A DNA stretch of 64,000 bases from Rhodanobacteraceae bacterium (GTDB lineage Bacteria > Pseudomonadota > Gammaproteobacteria > Xanthomonadales > SZUA-5), in contig JADJPR010000007.1 in assembly GCA_016713135.1 (NCBI GenBank), positions 1-64,000 on the forward strand. Reading direction: 5' to 3'. This document shows, piece by piece, positions 23,343 to 30,900 of this stretch; the stretch's first letter is position 1; every line of letters begins with the position of its first letter. A model generated the notes under the pieces. The model saw only the letters and a list, made by a program, of their open reading frames with translations. It had not been told where the DNA came from and searched no databases. Made by a program: the position numbers and the translations under genes.

Positions 23343-25430
23343 ATGCATCCGATCGCACTCGCTTTCGCGCTCACCACTGCGACCCCAGAAGTGCCCGCAA
23401 CGCCGCTTCCGCCGGTGATCGCCGAGGAGCGGGCGCCGGAGGAGGATGCGCGGCGGCCGGAGCGGCGCAAGCAGGTGGACCTCGATGAGTTGCGCCAGCG
23501 GCGCGCGGCGACCGACATCGCCGAGGCGCTGTCGGAACTGCCCGGTGTGATCGCGCGGCAGCGCTACAACGAGGCGCAGGACACCCAGATCCAGGTGCGC
23601 GGTTTCGGTGCGCGTTCGCCCTTCGGCGTGCGCGGGCTGCGCATCGAGTACGACGGCATCCCGGCCACCGCGGCGGATGGCCAGAGCCAGATCGGCCACC
23701 TGGACATCGCGTCCGGCGGACGCATGACGCTGGTCCGCGGTCCGTTCGCGGCGCTGTACGGCAATGGCGGCGCCTACCTGCGGGTCGACGGCGTGCGCGG
23801 CGTCCAGCGCGATGGCGACCGCGTCAGCCTGGCGCTCGGCAGCAACGGCCAGCGCCGTATCGGGATTGCTGCCGACACCGGTGAGGCACTGCGCCTCGGT
23901 GTCTCCGGCAACCATTACGAGACCGATGGCGTGCGCGCACGCAGCGCCGCCACGCGCACGCTCGGCGCGGCGCGGCTGGATTGGGAGATCGGCGAGCGCG
24001 ATGCGCTGGCACTGTCGCTGCACACCCAGGTCCAGCCCGACTCCGAGGATCCGCAGGGCCTGACACGGGCCGAATTCGATGCCGATCCGGAGGCTTCCAA
24101 CCCGCTGGCCGCGCAGTTCGGCACCCGCAAGTCGGCGCGCCAGTCCCAGCTCGGTGCGCGTTGGCAGCACGATTTCGGGGATTCCGAATTGAGCTTCGCC
24201 GCCTACGCCGGCCAGCGCAGCATCGACCAGGTGCTGAGCGTCAGCGTGCAGGCGCAGCAACTGCCGACCAATGGCGGCGGCATCGTCGACCTCGAGCGCG
24301 ATTACCACGGCTGGTCGCTGCGCTGGCTGCATCGCGCAGCATGGTCCTTTGCCGATGCCGAGCTGAGCGCGGAACTGCGCGACGAGCGCCTCGCCGAGGA
24401 TCGGCGTGGTTACGAGAACTTCGTGGGCGACCGCCTGGGCGTGCGCGGTGCGCTGCGGCGCGACGAGACGAATGCGAGCGATGCGCGCGACGCCATGCTG
24501 CGCCTCGACCTGATGCCGGGCGATGCCTGGCGCTTCAGCGCCGGCGTGCGGCGCACGCTCGCCGACTATCGCAGCGACGACCGCTTCATCGCGCCTGGCA
24601 ACCCGGACGACAGCGGCGACTATTCGGCGGATGCCTGGCTGCCGGTGGTCGGTGCGAGCTGGCGCATCGATCCGCAGTGGCAACTGCACGCAGCGGTGGG
24701 TCGCACCCAGGAGCTGCCGACGCTGGCGGAACTGGCCTACCGTGAAGACGGCGATGGCGGCTTCAATGACGATCTGAAACCCGCGATGGGAGACCAGGCC
24801 GAGCTCGGCCTTGCGTGGGCTGGCGATGCGTTGCGCGCGGAGTTGACCGCCTTCCTCGTCGAGATGGACGACGAGATCGTGGTCGACAGCGCATTGGGCG
24901 GGCGCACCAGCTTCCGCAACGCCGGCGCCACCCGTCGCGATGGCCTGGAAATCGCAGCCGACTGGCGCCTGGCGCAGGCCTGGCAGCTGCGCGGAGTCGC
25001 CAACCTGATCGATGCGCGCTATCGCGAGGGCTACAGCAACTGCCCGGCGCGGCCCTTGCCATGTCCACCGCAGGCGGTTACGGTCGCCGCGGGCCAGCCG
25101 CTGACGGGCGTGCCGGACCGCAGCGCGCGCGTGGAACTGGGGTACACCGCCGGGCGCGACTGGAGCGCTGCGCTCGAATGGCAGGCGCTGTCGCCAACCC
25201 CAGCCTCGGACCGGGTAGCCGACAAGGTGCCCGGCTACGCGATCTGGAACCTGCGCTGGCAGAAACGCTTCGCCCTGCGCGGCTTCGGTCTCGCCAGCGC
25301 GCTGGTGCGTGTCGACAACCTGTTCGACCGCCGCTACAGCGCCTCCGCCATCGTCAACGACGGCGCCCGACGCTACTACGAAACTGCGCCGGGGCGCAGT
25401 GTGTGGGTGGGGGTGGATTGGGCATGGTGA
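23343..25430 (+). CDS. TonB-dependent outer-membrane receptor
   Basis: The 695-residue predicted receptor has a short signal-like N-terminus (MHPIALAFALTTA) and a plug domain with IQVRGFGARSPFGVRG and MTLVRGPFAALYGNGG, including the usual LVRGP plug end. A 22-strand-type barrel follows, ending in a typical terminal strand (RSVWVGVDWAW with C-terminal aromatic). The closest general type is the iron-siderophore/FecA group, but the substrate cannot be inferred. The signal peptide lacks a charged n-region, and no Shine-Dalgarno is visible because a repeat arm lies directly upstream; an altered start is possible. Confidence 0.88.
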   Translation: MHPIALAFALTTATPEVPATPLPPVIAEERAPEEDARRPERRKQVDLDELRQRRAATDIAEALSELPGVIARQRYNEAQDTQIQVRGFGARSPFGVRGLRIEYDGIPATAADGQSQIGHLDIASGGRMTLVRGPFAALYGNGGAYLRVDGVRGVQRDGDRVSLALGSNGQRRIGIAADTGEALRLGVSGNHYETDGVRARSAATRTLGAARLDWEIGERDALALSLHTQVQPDSEDPQGLTRAEFDADPEASNPLAAQFGTRKSARQSQLGARWQHDFGDSELSFAAYAGQRSIDQVLSVSVQAQQLPTNGGGIVDLERDYHGWSLRWLHRAAWSFADAELSAELRDERLAEDRRGYENFVGDRLGVRGALRRDETNASDARDAMLRLDLMPGDAWRFSAGVRRTLADYRSDDRFIAPGNPDDSGDYSADAWLPVVGASWRIDPQWQLHAAVGRTQELPTLAELAYREDGDGGFNDDLKPAMGDQAELGLAWAGDALRAELTAFLVEMDDEIVVDSALGGRTSFRNAGATRRDGLEIAADWRLAQAWQLRGVANLIDARYREGYSNCPARPLPCPPQAVTVAAGQPLTGVPDRSARVELGYTAGRDWSAALEWQALSPTPASDRVADKVPGYAIWNLRWQKRFALRGFGLASALVRVDNLFDRRYSASAIVNDGARRYYETAPGRSVWVGVDWAW

Positions 25431-25443
25431 GGGCCGATGCTGC

Positions 25444-25526
25444 GAAAAGTGAAAAGTGAAAAGTGAAAAGTGAAAAAGGCTCGGCCCGCGCCGCCGCTCC
25501 TCCTTTCACCTTTCACTTTTTACCTT
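25444..25526. repeat. Inverted tandem-arm element, GTGAAAA class (TonB receptor/kinase)
   Basis: The left arm 25444-25479 has five GAAAAGT-type units (7-bp period). The right arm 25500-25526 is the complement (CCTTTCACCTTTCACTTTTTACC). The spacer is only about 20 bp and carries GGCTCGGCCC at its left border. It lies between convergent genes and is the only AT-rich class in the window, so the family is not simply a G-quadruplex motif. Confidence 0.85.
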
Positions 25527-25541
25527 GCTTGCGCTGGCGTC

Positions 25542-27551
25542 TCAGGAAACCACACCCACTTTCGCCCCATCCAACACCTGCCGCACCGCCGCTCCGAGGT
25601 CCTCGCGGGCATAGGGTTTGGCCAGGATGCGCGGGCGCTCGCCGGCACCGAAGTGGTCTTCCAGCGCGGCTTCGGCGTATCCCGAGCAATACAGCACCGG
25701 CAGTCCGGGGAATTCGCGGCGCAATCGGTCGGCCAACTGGAAGCCGGTTTCGCCGCCGAGCAGCACCACATCCGTGAACACCATGCGGATGTCCGGATGT
25801 GCTGCGAGGGCCGCCAGTGCGCCGGCGATGTTGGCGGCCTCGGCCACGCGGTAGCCAAGCGATCGCAGCTGCGCCTGGGCGATGGCGGCGACCTCGGGGT
25901 CGTCCTCGACCACCAGGATGTGTTCATTGCCGCGCAGTTTCTGACCGCGCGATTCGAGCACCGTGGGTGCGTCCTCGCCGGGCGCCGCGGGCAACAGCAG
26001 GCGCACCGTGGTGCCCATGCCGGGTTCGCTGTAGATGCGCACATCGCCGCCCCATTGGCGGACGAAGCCGTACACCATGCTGAGCCCGAGCCCAGTGCCC
26101 TTGCCCGCCGCCTTGGTGGTGAAAAAGGGCTCCAGCGCGCGGGCGATCACCTCGCGGGACATGCCCTCCCCGCTGTCGCTAACCTCGATGATCACGCTGT
26201 CGGCACCGCTTTTCGCCAGGCGCAGGCGATCGCGCTGGTGCGCCGACAGTGTCAGCGTTCCGCCGCGCGGCATCGCGTCGCGCGCATTCAGCACCAGGTT
26301 CAGCACCGCGCTCTCCAGTTGACCGGGATCGGCCAGCGCGCGGTGCAGGGTCGGCTCGATCCGGTAGCGCAGCTCGATGCCCTCGCCCAGCGTGCGCCGA
26401 AGCAGATCGCGCATGCTGCCGAGCAGTTGGGCGCAATCGACCGCCTGGGCCGTCAGCTGGCGCTTGCGCGAGAAAGCCAGCAGCTTGCCGGTCAGTTCCG
26501 CGCCGCGGCGCGCGGCGCGCGCGGCCGAATCGACCAGCATGCGTGCATCCGCGCGATCCAGCAGCACGTCCTCCAGGATCTGCAAGTTGCCGGCGATCAC
26601 TGTCAGCAGGTTGTTGAAATCGTGCGCCACGCCGCCGGTCAGCTGGCCGAGCGCCTCCATCTTGGACGCCTGCAGCAGCAGCCCCTGCTGCTGCTGGCGC
26701 TCGAACACCGCGGCGGCCAAGTGGCAGGCGCTCTGCGCGAACAGGCATTCGTCCTCGCTCAAGGGTTCGTCGGCCCGGCGGAACAGCGACAGCAACCCGT
26801 GAATCTTGGAGGGCCCACGCAGCGGCATGATCGCGCCGGTCAGGTAGGCCTCCGGATCGCGCTGCGCCGCCTTGCCCGGCGCGACCAGCAATTGCTGCAC
26901 CTGGCCCTCGAGCAGGCGCCGCAGTCGCGCCGGCGGCAGCACGCGGCGGATCGTCGCCAGGGCGTCGGCATCGGTCCAACCCTGGGTTGCGATGAAGCGT
27001 ACATGGTGCCCTTCGTGGCCGCGCTCGCAGACGCCCGCGTGGCTGAGCTTCAGTTGCTCGACCAGTACCTTCAGCATCTGGGCGCAGAAGGCCTCGGTGC
27101 CGCCGGTGCTCACGGCCTGCTCGGCCAGGCGCGCCAACGCCATTTGCCGCTGGCTGCGGCGCAGCAACTCGCGCGAACGTTTGAGCTCGGTGACATCGCG
27201 GACCGCGGCCACTACCAGACGCTCGCCCTGCACCGCGAGCGGGCTCAGGCTGACTTCGACCGGGATCTCGCTGCCGTCGCGGCGGCGGCCGACCAGGTCC
27301 AGGTTCAGGCCCATCGGCCGGCTCTTCGGATCCGTCGCATAGCGCGTGCGGTCGACCCGGTGGCGGTTGCGGTAGCGAGTGGGGATCAGGACCTCGATCG
27401 CCGCGCCGACCAGCGCGCCGGGCGCGTACAGGAACATCGCCTCGGTGGCCAGGTTGGCATAGCGGATGCGGCCGTTGGCGTCGACTACCAGCAGGGCATC
27501 GGGCGCGGCATCGGCCAGCGCTTCGAGCAGGCGCGAGTCGGCGGGCACCAT
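25542..27551 (-). CDS. PAS-GAF sensor histidine kinase with C-terminal receiver
   Basis: The 669-residue protein has no membrane segment, so it is a cytoplasmic sensor. An N-terminal PAS domain (DALLVVDANGRIRYAN, with PAC end VAAVRDVTELKR) is followed by a GAF-like domain at about 150-280 and an HDFNN-type HisKA with H310 in GGVAHDFNNLLTVI. The ATP-binding domain has NLVLNARDAMP and GTGLGLSMVYG, and the receiver has D594 in VFTDVVLLGG. Its start overlaps the stop of the OmpR-type regulator gene by one base (TGATG), making these two an operon and likely partners. The signal is unknown. Confidence 0.92.
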   Translation of the reverse strand: MVPADSRLLEALADAAPDALLVVDANGRIRYANLATEAMFLYAPGALVGAAIEVLIPTRYRNRHRVDRTRYATDPKSRPMGLNLDLVGRRRDGSEIPVEVSLSPLAVQGERLVVAAVRDVTELKRSRELLRRSQRQMALARLAEQAVSTGGTEAFCAQMLKVLVEQLKLSHAGVCERGHEGHHVRFIATQGWTDADALATIRRVLPPARLRRLLEGQVQQLLVAPGKAAQRDPEAYLTGAIMPLRGPSKIHGLLSLFRRADEPLSEDECLFAQSACHLAAAVFERQQQQGLLLQASKMEALGQLTGGVAHDFNNLLTVIAGNLQILEDVLLDRADARMLVDSAARAARRGAELTGKLLAFSRKRQLTAQAVDCAQLLGSMRDLLRRTLGEGIELRYRIEPTLHRALADPGQLESAVLNLVLNARDAMPRGGTLTLSAHQRDRLRLAKSGADSVIIEVSDSGEGMSREVIARALEPFFTTKAAGKGTGLGLSMVYGFVRQWGGDVRIYSEPGMGTTVRLLLPAAPGEDAPTVLESRGQKLRGNEHILVVEDDPEVAAIAQAQLRSLGYRVAEAANIAGALAALAAHPDIRMVFTDVVLLGGETGFQLADRLRREFPGLPVLYCSGYAEAALEDHFGAGERPRILAKPYAREDLGAAVRQVLDGAKVGVVS

Positions 27552-28267
27552 CAGGCAATCTCCACGGGGCAGGACAGCATGTAGCCGACGCCGCGCACCG
27601 AGCGGATCAGGCTGGGCAACTTGGGATCCTCACCGAGCTTGCGCCGCAAACGGGTGATCTGCATGTCGACGGTGCGATCGTAGGGACCCGCCTCGCGGCC
27701 ATGCGTCAGGTCCAGGATCTCGTCGCGCGACAGCGGCTTTTGCGCGTTGCGTGCGAGTGCCGCGAGCAGCTTGAACTCACCGTGCGTCAATGGGATTTCG
27801 GCGCCGTCGGCACTGCACAATCGATGCTCGCGCAGGCGCAGTTCGAAACCGGAAAAGCGCAGGAAATCGGGTTCTGCCGGTTCGCGCGGTGTCGCTTCGG
27901 CGCGCCGCAGCACGCTCTTGATGCGCGCCAGCAGCTCGCGCAGGTCGAAGGGCTTGGTCACATAGTCGTCCGCGCCAAGCTCAAGCCCCACCACCTTGTC
28001 GATCGTGTCGCCACGTCCGGTCAGGATGATGATCGGCAACTGGTGCCGTTCGCGCAGGTGGCGGATCAGGGTCAACCCGTCTTCGTCCGGCAGGCCGAGG
28101 TCGACCAGCGCCAAATCCGGGCGTTGCTTCTCCAGCAGGCGTCGCGCAGCTCCGGCGCTGTCCGCTTCAATCGCTGCAAATCCCTGCGCGCCGAGGTAGA
28201 TCCGCAGCAATTGCCGGATCTCGGCTTCATCGTCGACGATCAGGATCTCGGCAGCTGGCGACATCAT
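27551..28267 (-). CDS. OmpR/PhoB-family response regulator
   Basis: The 238-residue DNA-binding regulator has a receiver at about 8-120 with the acidic pair DDE, phospho-acceptor D56 in LALVDLGLPDEDG, and K in YVTKPFDLREL. A winged helix follows at about 135-235, containing LTHGEFKLL and DRTVDMQITRLRRKL...IRSVRGVGYML, the KdpE/OmpR-type recognition helix and wing. It is the first gene of the pair with the downstream PAS-GAF kinase. Two adjacent ATG codons (28267 and 28264) can start it. Targets are unknown. Confidence 0.94.
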   Translation of the reverse strand: MMSPAAEILIVDDEAEIRQLLRIYLGAQGFAAIEADSAGAARRLLEKQRPDLALVDLGLPDEDGLTLIRHLRERHQLPIIILTGRGDTIDKVVGLELGADDYVTKPFDLRELLARIKSVLRRAEATPREPAEPDFLRFSGFELRLREHRLCSADGAEIPLTHGEFKLLAALARNAQKPLSRDEILDLTHGREAGPYDRTVDMQITRLRRKLGEDPKLPSLIRSVRGVGYMLSCPVEIA

Positions 28268-28350
28268 GCGCTACGGGATGGCGAGGGTCCCGATTCTGGC
28301 GCGATATGGGCTGAGTTGTAAGCCTTGGGCTGGTCCGCGGCTTGGTGGCC

Positions 28351-28373
28351 GGTTGTTGGTTGTCGGTTGTTGG
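28351..28373. repeat. Left arm, GGTTGTT class, of a composite repeat locus
   Basis: GGTTGTTGGTTGTCGGTTGTTGG matches, as reverse complement, the CCCACAA-type arm at 28731-28772. A REP pair and a complete GGACGCAAA-class element lie between them. The whole 514-bp gap 28268-28781 consists of these repeats and holds no gene. Confidence 0.65.
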
Positions 28374-28400
28374 CGGCAACAGCTGGCGCGCCGATGGCTG

Positions 28401-28470
28401 GTGGGAGCGGCTTCAGCCGCGATCCGTTGCTTGCGACCGCGGCAAGATCGCCGACGGAGTCAGTTCTCAC
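28401..28470. repeat. REP-like inverted pair
   Basis: GTGGGAGCGGCTTCAGCCGC at 28401-28420 followed by GATC faces an inverted, more diverged relative at 28443-28470 (AAGATCGCCGAC...TTCTCAC). It is the same type as 1614-1686. Confidence 0.7.
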
Positions 28471-28537
28471 CGAACGTGCGACAAGATGTTGAATTTCCTA
28501 CACGCTCCGCTTGTGCCGAACGACGACCCTGTGATTG

Positions 28538-28623
28538 AGGACGCAAAGGACGCAAAGGACGCAAAGACAGCAAATGCCGGGGATACCTCGGCGCTCTACC
28601 GCGTTTGATCTTCTTTGCGTCCA
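28538..28623. repeat. Inverted tandem-arm element, GGACGCAAA class
   Basis: The left arm 28538-28568 has three GGACGCAAA units. The right arm 28608-28622 is CTTCTTTGCGTCC. The spacer is about 40 bp. It is nested between the two outer GGTTGT/CCCACAA arms. Confidence 0.8.
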
Positions 28624-28728
28624 AAAACAGAGTCCGCAATCTTGCGAGAGTCACGGTTCGATGCGCGAACAAGCGCACCGGCAGGGGCGACTGGAACTCC
28701 CACCGGTCTCTCGGGATGCGAGCTTCGC

Positions 28729-28775
28729 TGCCCACAACCCACAACCCACAACCCACAACCCACAACCCACAACCC
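28729..28775. repeat. Right arm, six perfect CCCACAA units
   Basis: Six exact 7-bp copies occupy 28731-28772, preceded by GGGATGCGAGCTTCGCTG, the best copy of the family's border. It ends 6 bp before the 3' end of the DksA-type gene. Confidence 0.8.
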
Positions 28776-28781
28776 ATCCCC

Positions 28782-29135
28782 TCACCCGCCGCCCTCCGCC
28801 CGCGTCTGGCACACATGGCAGTACTCTGCATCCGGCTGCGCGCGCAGGCGCTCGAGCGGGATGCTGGTGCCGCAACTGAGGCAGCGTCCGTATGTGCCGC
28901 GATCCATCCGCCCGAGGGCTGCGCGGATGTGGTCGACCTCATGCTGGTCGCGCAGCACATCGGCGATGGCCAGTGCCGAGTCCAGGTCGACTACGCCGGG
29001 GTCCACCTCGCGGCCCTCGGGTTCGCGCGCGCTGCGCTCTGCCATCACGCGCTCGATCTCACTGGCGAGCAAGGCTTCGCGCGCCAGCATCTGTTCGCGC
29101 AGCGCACCGATCTGGATGCGCGTGAGGTGCTTCAT
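28782..29135 (-). CDS. DksA/TraR-family C4 zinc finger protein
   Basis: The 117-residue protein has an N-terminal coiled-coil helix pair (about 1-70) and a C-terminal zinc finger with CLSCG and, about 17 residues later, CHVC. These match the TraR/DksA class that enters the RNA polymerase secondary channel. It is shorter than DksA proper (about 150), so it is a paralogue. The start at ATG 29135 is preferred over a TTG two codons upstream because GGAG (29143-29146) is correctly spaced. It lies 12 bp downstream of the uspA stop on the same strand, so both are probably one stress-related transcript. Confidence 0.9.
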   Translation of the reverse strand: MKHLTRIQIGALREQMLAREALLASEIERVMAERSAREPEGREVDPGVVDLDSALAIADVLRDQHEVDHIRAALGRMDRGTYGRCLSCGTSIPLERLRAQPDAEYCHVCQTRAEGGG

Positions 29136-29147
29136 CGTCAACTCCGG

Positions 29148-29594
29148 TCAGCCCCGGACCACCAGGACCGGGACCTTGCAGTGGGTCAATACCTTCTGGG
29201 TTTCGCTGCCGAGCAGCAGGGCCTCCAGGCCGCGGCGCCCGTGCGAAGCCATCACGATCAGGTCGCAGCCGCGCCGATCGGCTTCATCGACGATCACGCG
29301 CGAGGGATCGGAAGACAGGACGAAGTGCGTGAGCACCGCCACGCCCTGCGCCTCCCCCTGCCGCACGGCGCGCGCCAGGATGGCTTCCGCCTCGTCGATC
29401 GCGCGCTGCTGGAAGGCCTCGCGCGCGGTGTCGGCCAGCAGCGGTACCTCGAATCCGGCATCGCCGACGAAATTGGTCACGACATGCAGGGTACTGACGC
29501 GCGCGCCGATGCCGCGGGCGAGTTGCAGTGCGTGGTCCAGCGCCTTGTCCGACAGCGCGCTGCCATCCACCGGAACCAGGATGTGGCTGTACAT
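29148..29594 (-). CDS. Universal stress protein, UspA family
   Basis: The 148-residue single-domain protein has the Rossmann-like alpha/beta fold of the Usp family. The N-terminus is MYSHILVPVDGSALSDKALD with the ATP-contacting Asp, and the C-terminal nucleotide loop is MASHGRRGLEALLLGSET followed by hydrophobic VLVV. These mark the ATP-binding subgroup. The start is well supported by GGAAGGAGGT about 7 bp upstream, the strongest Shine-Dalgarno in the window. Its stop is next to the Shine-Dalgarno of the DksA/TraR-type gene, suggesting coupling. Confidence 0.94.
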   Translation of the reverse strand: MYSHILVPVDGSALSDKALDHALQLARGIGARVSTLHVVTNFVGDAGFEVPLLADTAREAFQQRAIDEAEAILARAVRQGEAQGVAVLTHFVLSSDPSRVIVDEADRRGCDLIVMASHGRRGLEALLLGSETQKVLTHCKVPVLVVRG

Positions 29595-29664
29595 CGGCGT
29601 ACCTCCTTCCCGACCCGCCGGTGGCCAAGACTAGCCAGTGGGCGGATTCGCGAATTGACCTCGG

Positions 29665-30312
29665 TCAATTCCGCGGACGGCGCAGCTTCAGTTCCAGCAG
29701 ATGACGCTCGCCATCGGCGCCCGGCACGTCCAGTCGGTGGATCGCCATCACCTCGATGTCGCCCGGGAGCCGCGCGATCTCGGCGTCGGGGCGCTTGCCC
29801 TTGAGCGCCAGCCAGCAGCCATCGCCCGCCAGGATCTGGCGCGTGCTCGCGACGAAATCGGCCAGCTCCGCATAGGCGCGCGAAATCACCTGGCGGAAGC
29901 CTGCCTCATCGCGCAGCGACTCCGCGCGCGCCTCATGCACGCTCACGGCGGGCAACGGGAATCGGCGCAGGCACTCGCGCAGGAAGCGCGCCTTCTTGCC
30001 ATTGCTGTCGACCAGCCAGACGCGCTCGTACGGATGCACCAGCGCGAGCACCAGGCCGGGGATCCCGGGGCCGGTACCGATATCGGCCAGATCCGGCCCC
30101 CGCGCATGCGGCAGCACCGCCAGCGCGTCGACCAGGTGGCGGTCGATCATTGCCAGCGGCTCGCGCACCGCGGTCAGGTTGTAGGCAGCGTTCCACTGCA
30201 GCAGCAACGCGATGTAATCGAGCAGCCGCTGCTGCGCCGCAGCGTCCAGCGCCAGGCGGAGCTCATTGAGGCGCTGTGCGAGGCGGTCATGCCAGGAGGC
30301 GGGGATGGACAT
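29665..30312 (-). CDS. rsmG: 16S rRNA m7G527 methyltransferase
   Basis: The 215-residue SAM-dependent methyltransferase is also known as GidB. The N-terminal helical region contains LLLQWNAAYNLTAVRE, the SAM-binding glycine loop is ADIGTGPGIPGLVLA, and motif II includes WLVDSNGKKARFL. The catalytic end has RAYAELADF and LKGKRPDAE. The ATG at 30312 gives the normal MSIPASWHDRL start. In many bacteria rsmG sits between mnmG and parA; here it does not, so the cluster has been split. Confidence 0.95.
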   Translation of the reverse strand: MSIPASWHDRLAQRLNELRLALDAAAQQRLLDYIALLLQWNAAYNLTAVREPLAMIDRHLVDALAVLPHARGPDLADIGTGPGIPGLVLALVHPYERVWLVDSNGKKARFLRECLRRFPLPAVSVHEARAESLRDEAGFRQVISRAYAELADFVASTRQILAGDGCWLALKGKRPDAEIARLPGDIEVMAIHRLDVPGADGERHLLELKLRRPRN

Positions 30313-30426
30313 GGGTCCGGGTCTTGAGTGGGTCTGGACCGGATGATGAGGCGCCGGGCGGGCGCCGCAAAGGACCGGGTGGTGGGCCGGGCACGGGTTT
30401 TTGGTTGCGGGTTGGGGGCCGAACCG

Positions 30427-30692
30427 GGGTTGTGGGTTCTGGGTTGTGGGTTCTGGGAAGCGAAGCTCGCTCACCGTGGCTCCGGTGGGAGCCGACTTTG
30501 TCGGCCGACGCCCCAGGGCGGCCTCGCTCCTCCGGGGCGAAAAGGACCCCCGGGGGCGAGCGGCGGGGGGGGGGGGGGCGATCTTTCCCGCGGCTGCCGG
30601 AAAGATCGCGGCTGGAGCCGCACTCGCCGGTTATCGGCACACCGGCTCTTGCCGCCCTCAACCCACAACCCAGAACTCACAACTCACAACCC
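30427..30692. repeat. Large inverted tandem-arm element, GGGTTGT/CCCACAA class, with REP pair and G14 tract
   Basis: The left arm 30427-30458 alternates GGGTTGT and GGGTTCT and ends GGGAAGCGAAGCTCGC. The right arm 30651-30692 mirrors it with CCCACAA, CCCAGAA, CTCACAA, CTCACAA. The interior holds REP-like sequence at 30485-30505 and 30602-30623 and a run of 14 G at 30565-30578. It lies between the divergent rsmG and glnA, upstream of the glnA control region. Confidence 0.82.
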
Positions 30693-30753
30693 GGAGCCCC
30701 ATGCACCCGCATCGCGCACGCGACCAAGGTCGCGCTGGCGCGCTCATGGATTC

Positions 30754-30770
30754 AGCACCATACTGGTGCA
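30754..30770 (+). promoter_or_regulatory. NtrC-type binding site 1 upstream of glnA
   Basis: AGCACCATACTGGTGCA matches the NtrC consensus TGCACC-N5-GGTGCA in all but one position. It is centred about 107 bp before the expected start of the sigma-54 transcript. Confidence 0.85.
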
Positions 30771-30784
30771 AATGGGCCCCATTG

Positions 30785-30801
30785 TGCACCTTCTGCATGC
30801 A
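30785..30801 (+). promoter_or_regulatory. NtrC-type binding site 2 upstream of glnA
   Basis: TGCACCTTCTGCATGCA has a perfect left half and a weaker right half. Its centre is 31 bp (three helical turns) from site 1, the spacing expected for cooperative NtrC dimers, as at E. coli glnA. Confidence 0.7.
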
Positions 30802-30842
30802 CAATGCGAGGGCAGCGCATTGATTTCGCAGGAATTTGTGCA

Positions 30843-30857
30843 TGGCACAACGATTGC
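30843..30857 (+). promoter_or_regulatory. Sigma-54 promoter of glnA (-24/-12)
   Basis: TGGCACAACGATTGC has GG at 30844-30845 and GC at 30856-30857, exactly ten bases apart, within TGGCAC-N5-TTGCA. It ends 43 bp before the glnA ATG. A perfect TTGTGC-ATG-GCACAA palindrome (30836-30850) overlaps its upstream half and could be a further protein site. Confidence 0.88.
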
Positions 30858-30900
30858 ACAAGCCTGCCGGCATTCCCCAAACCCCCGCCTGGAGACCTCC

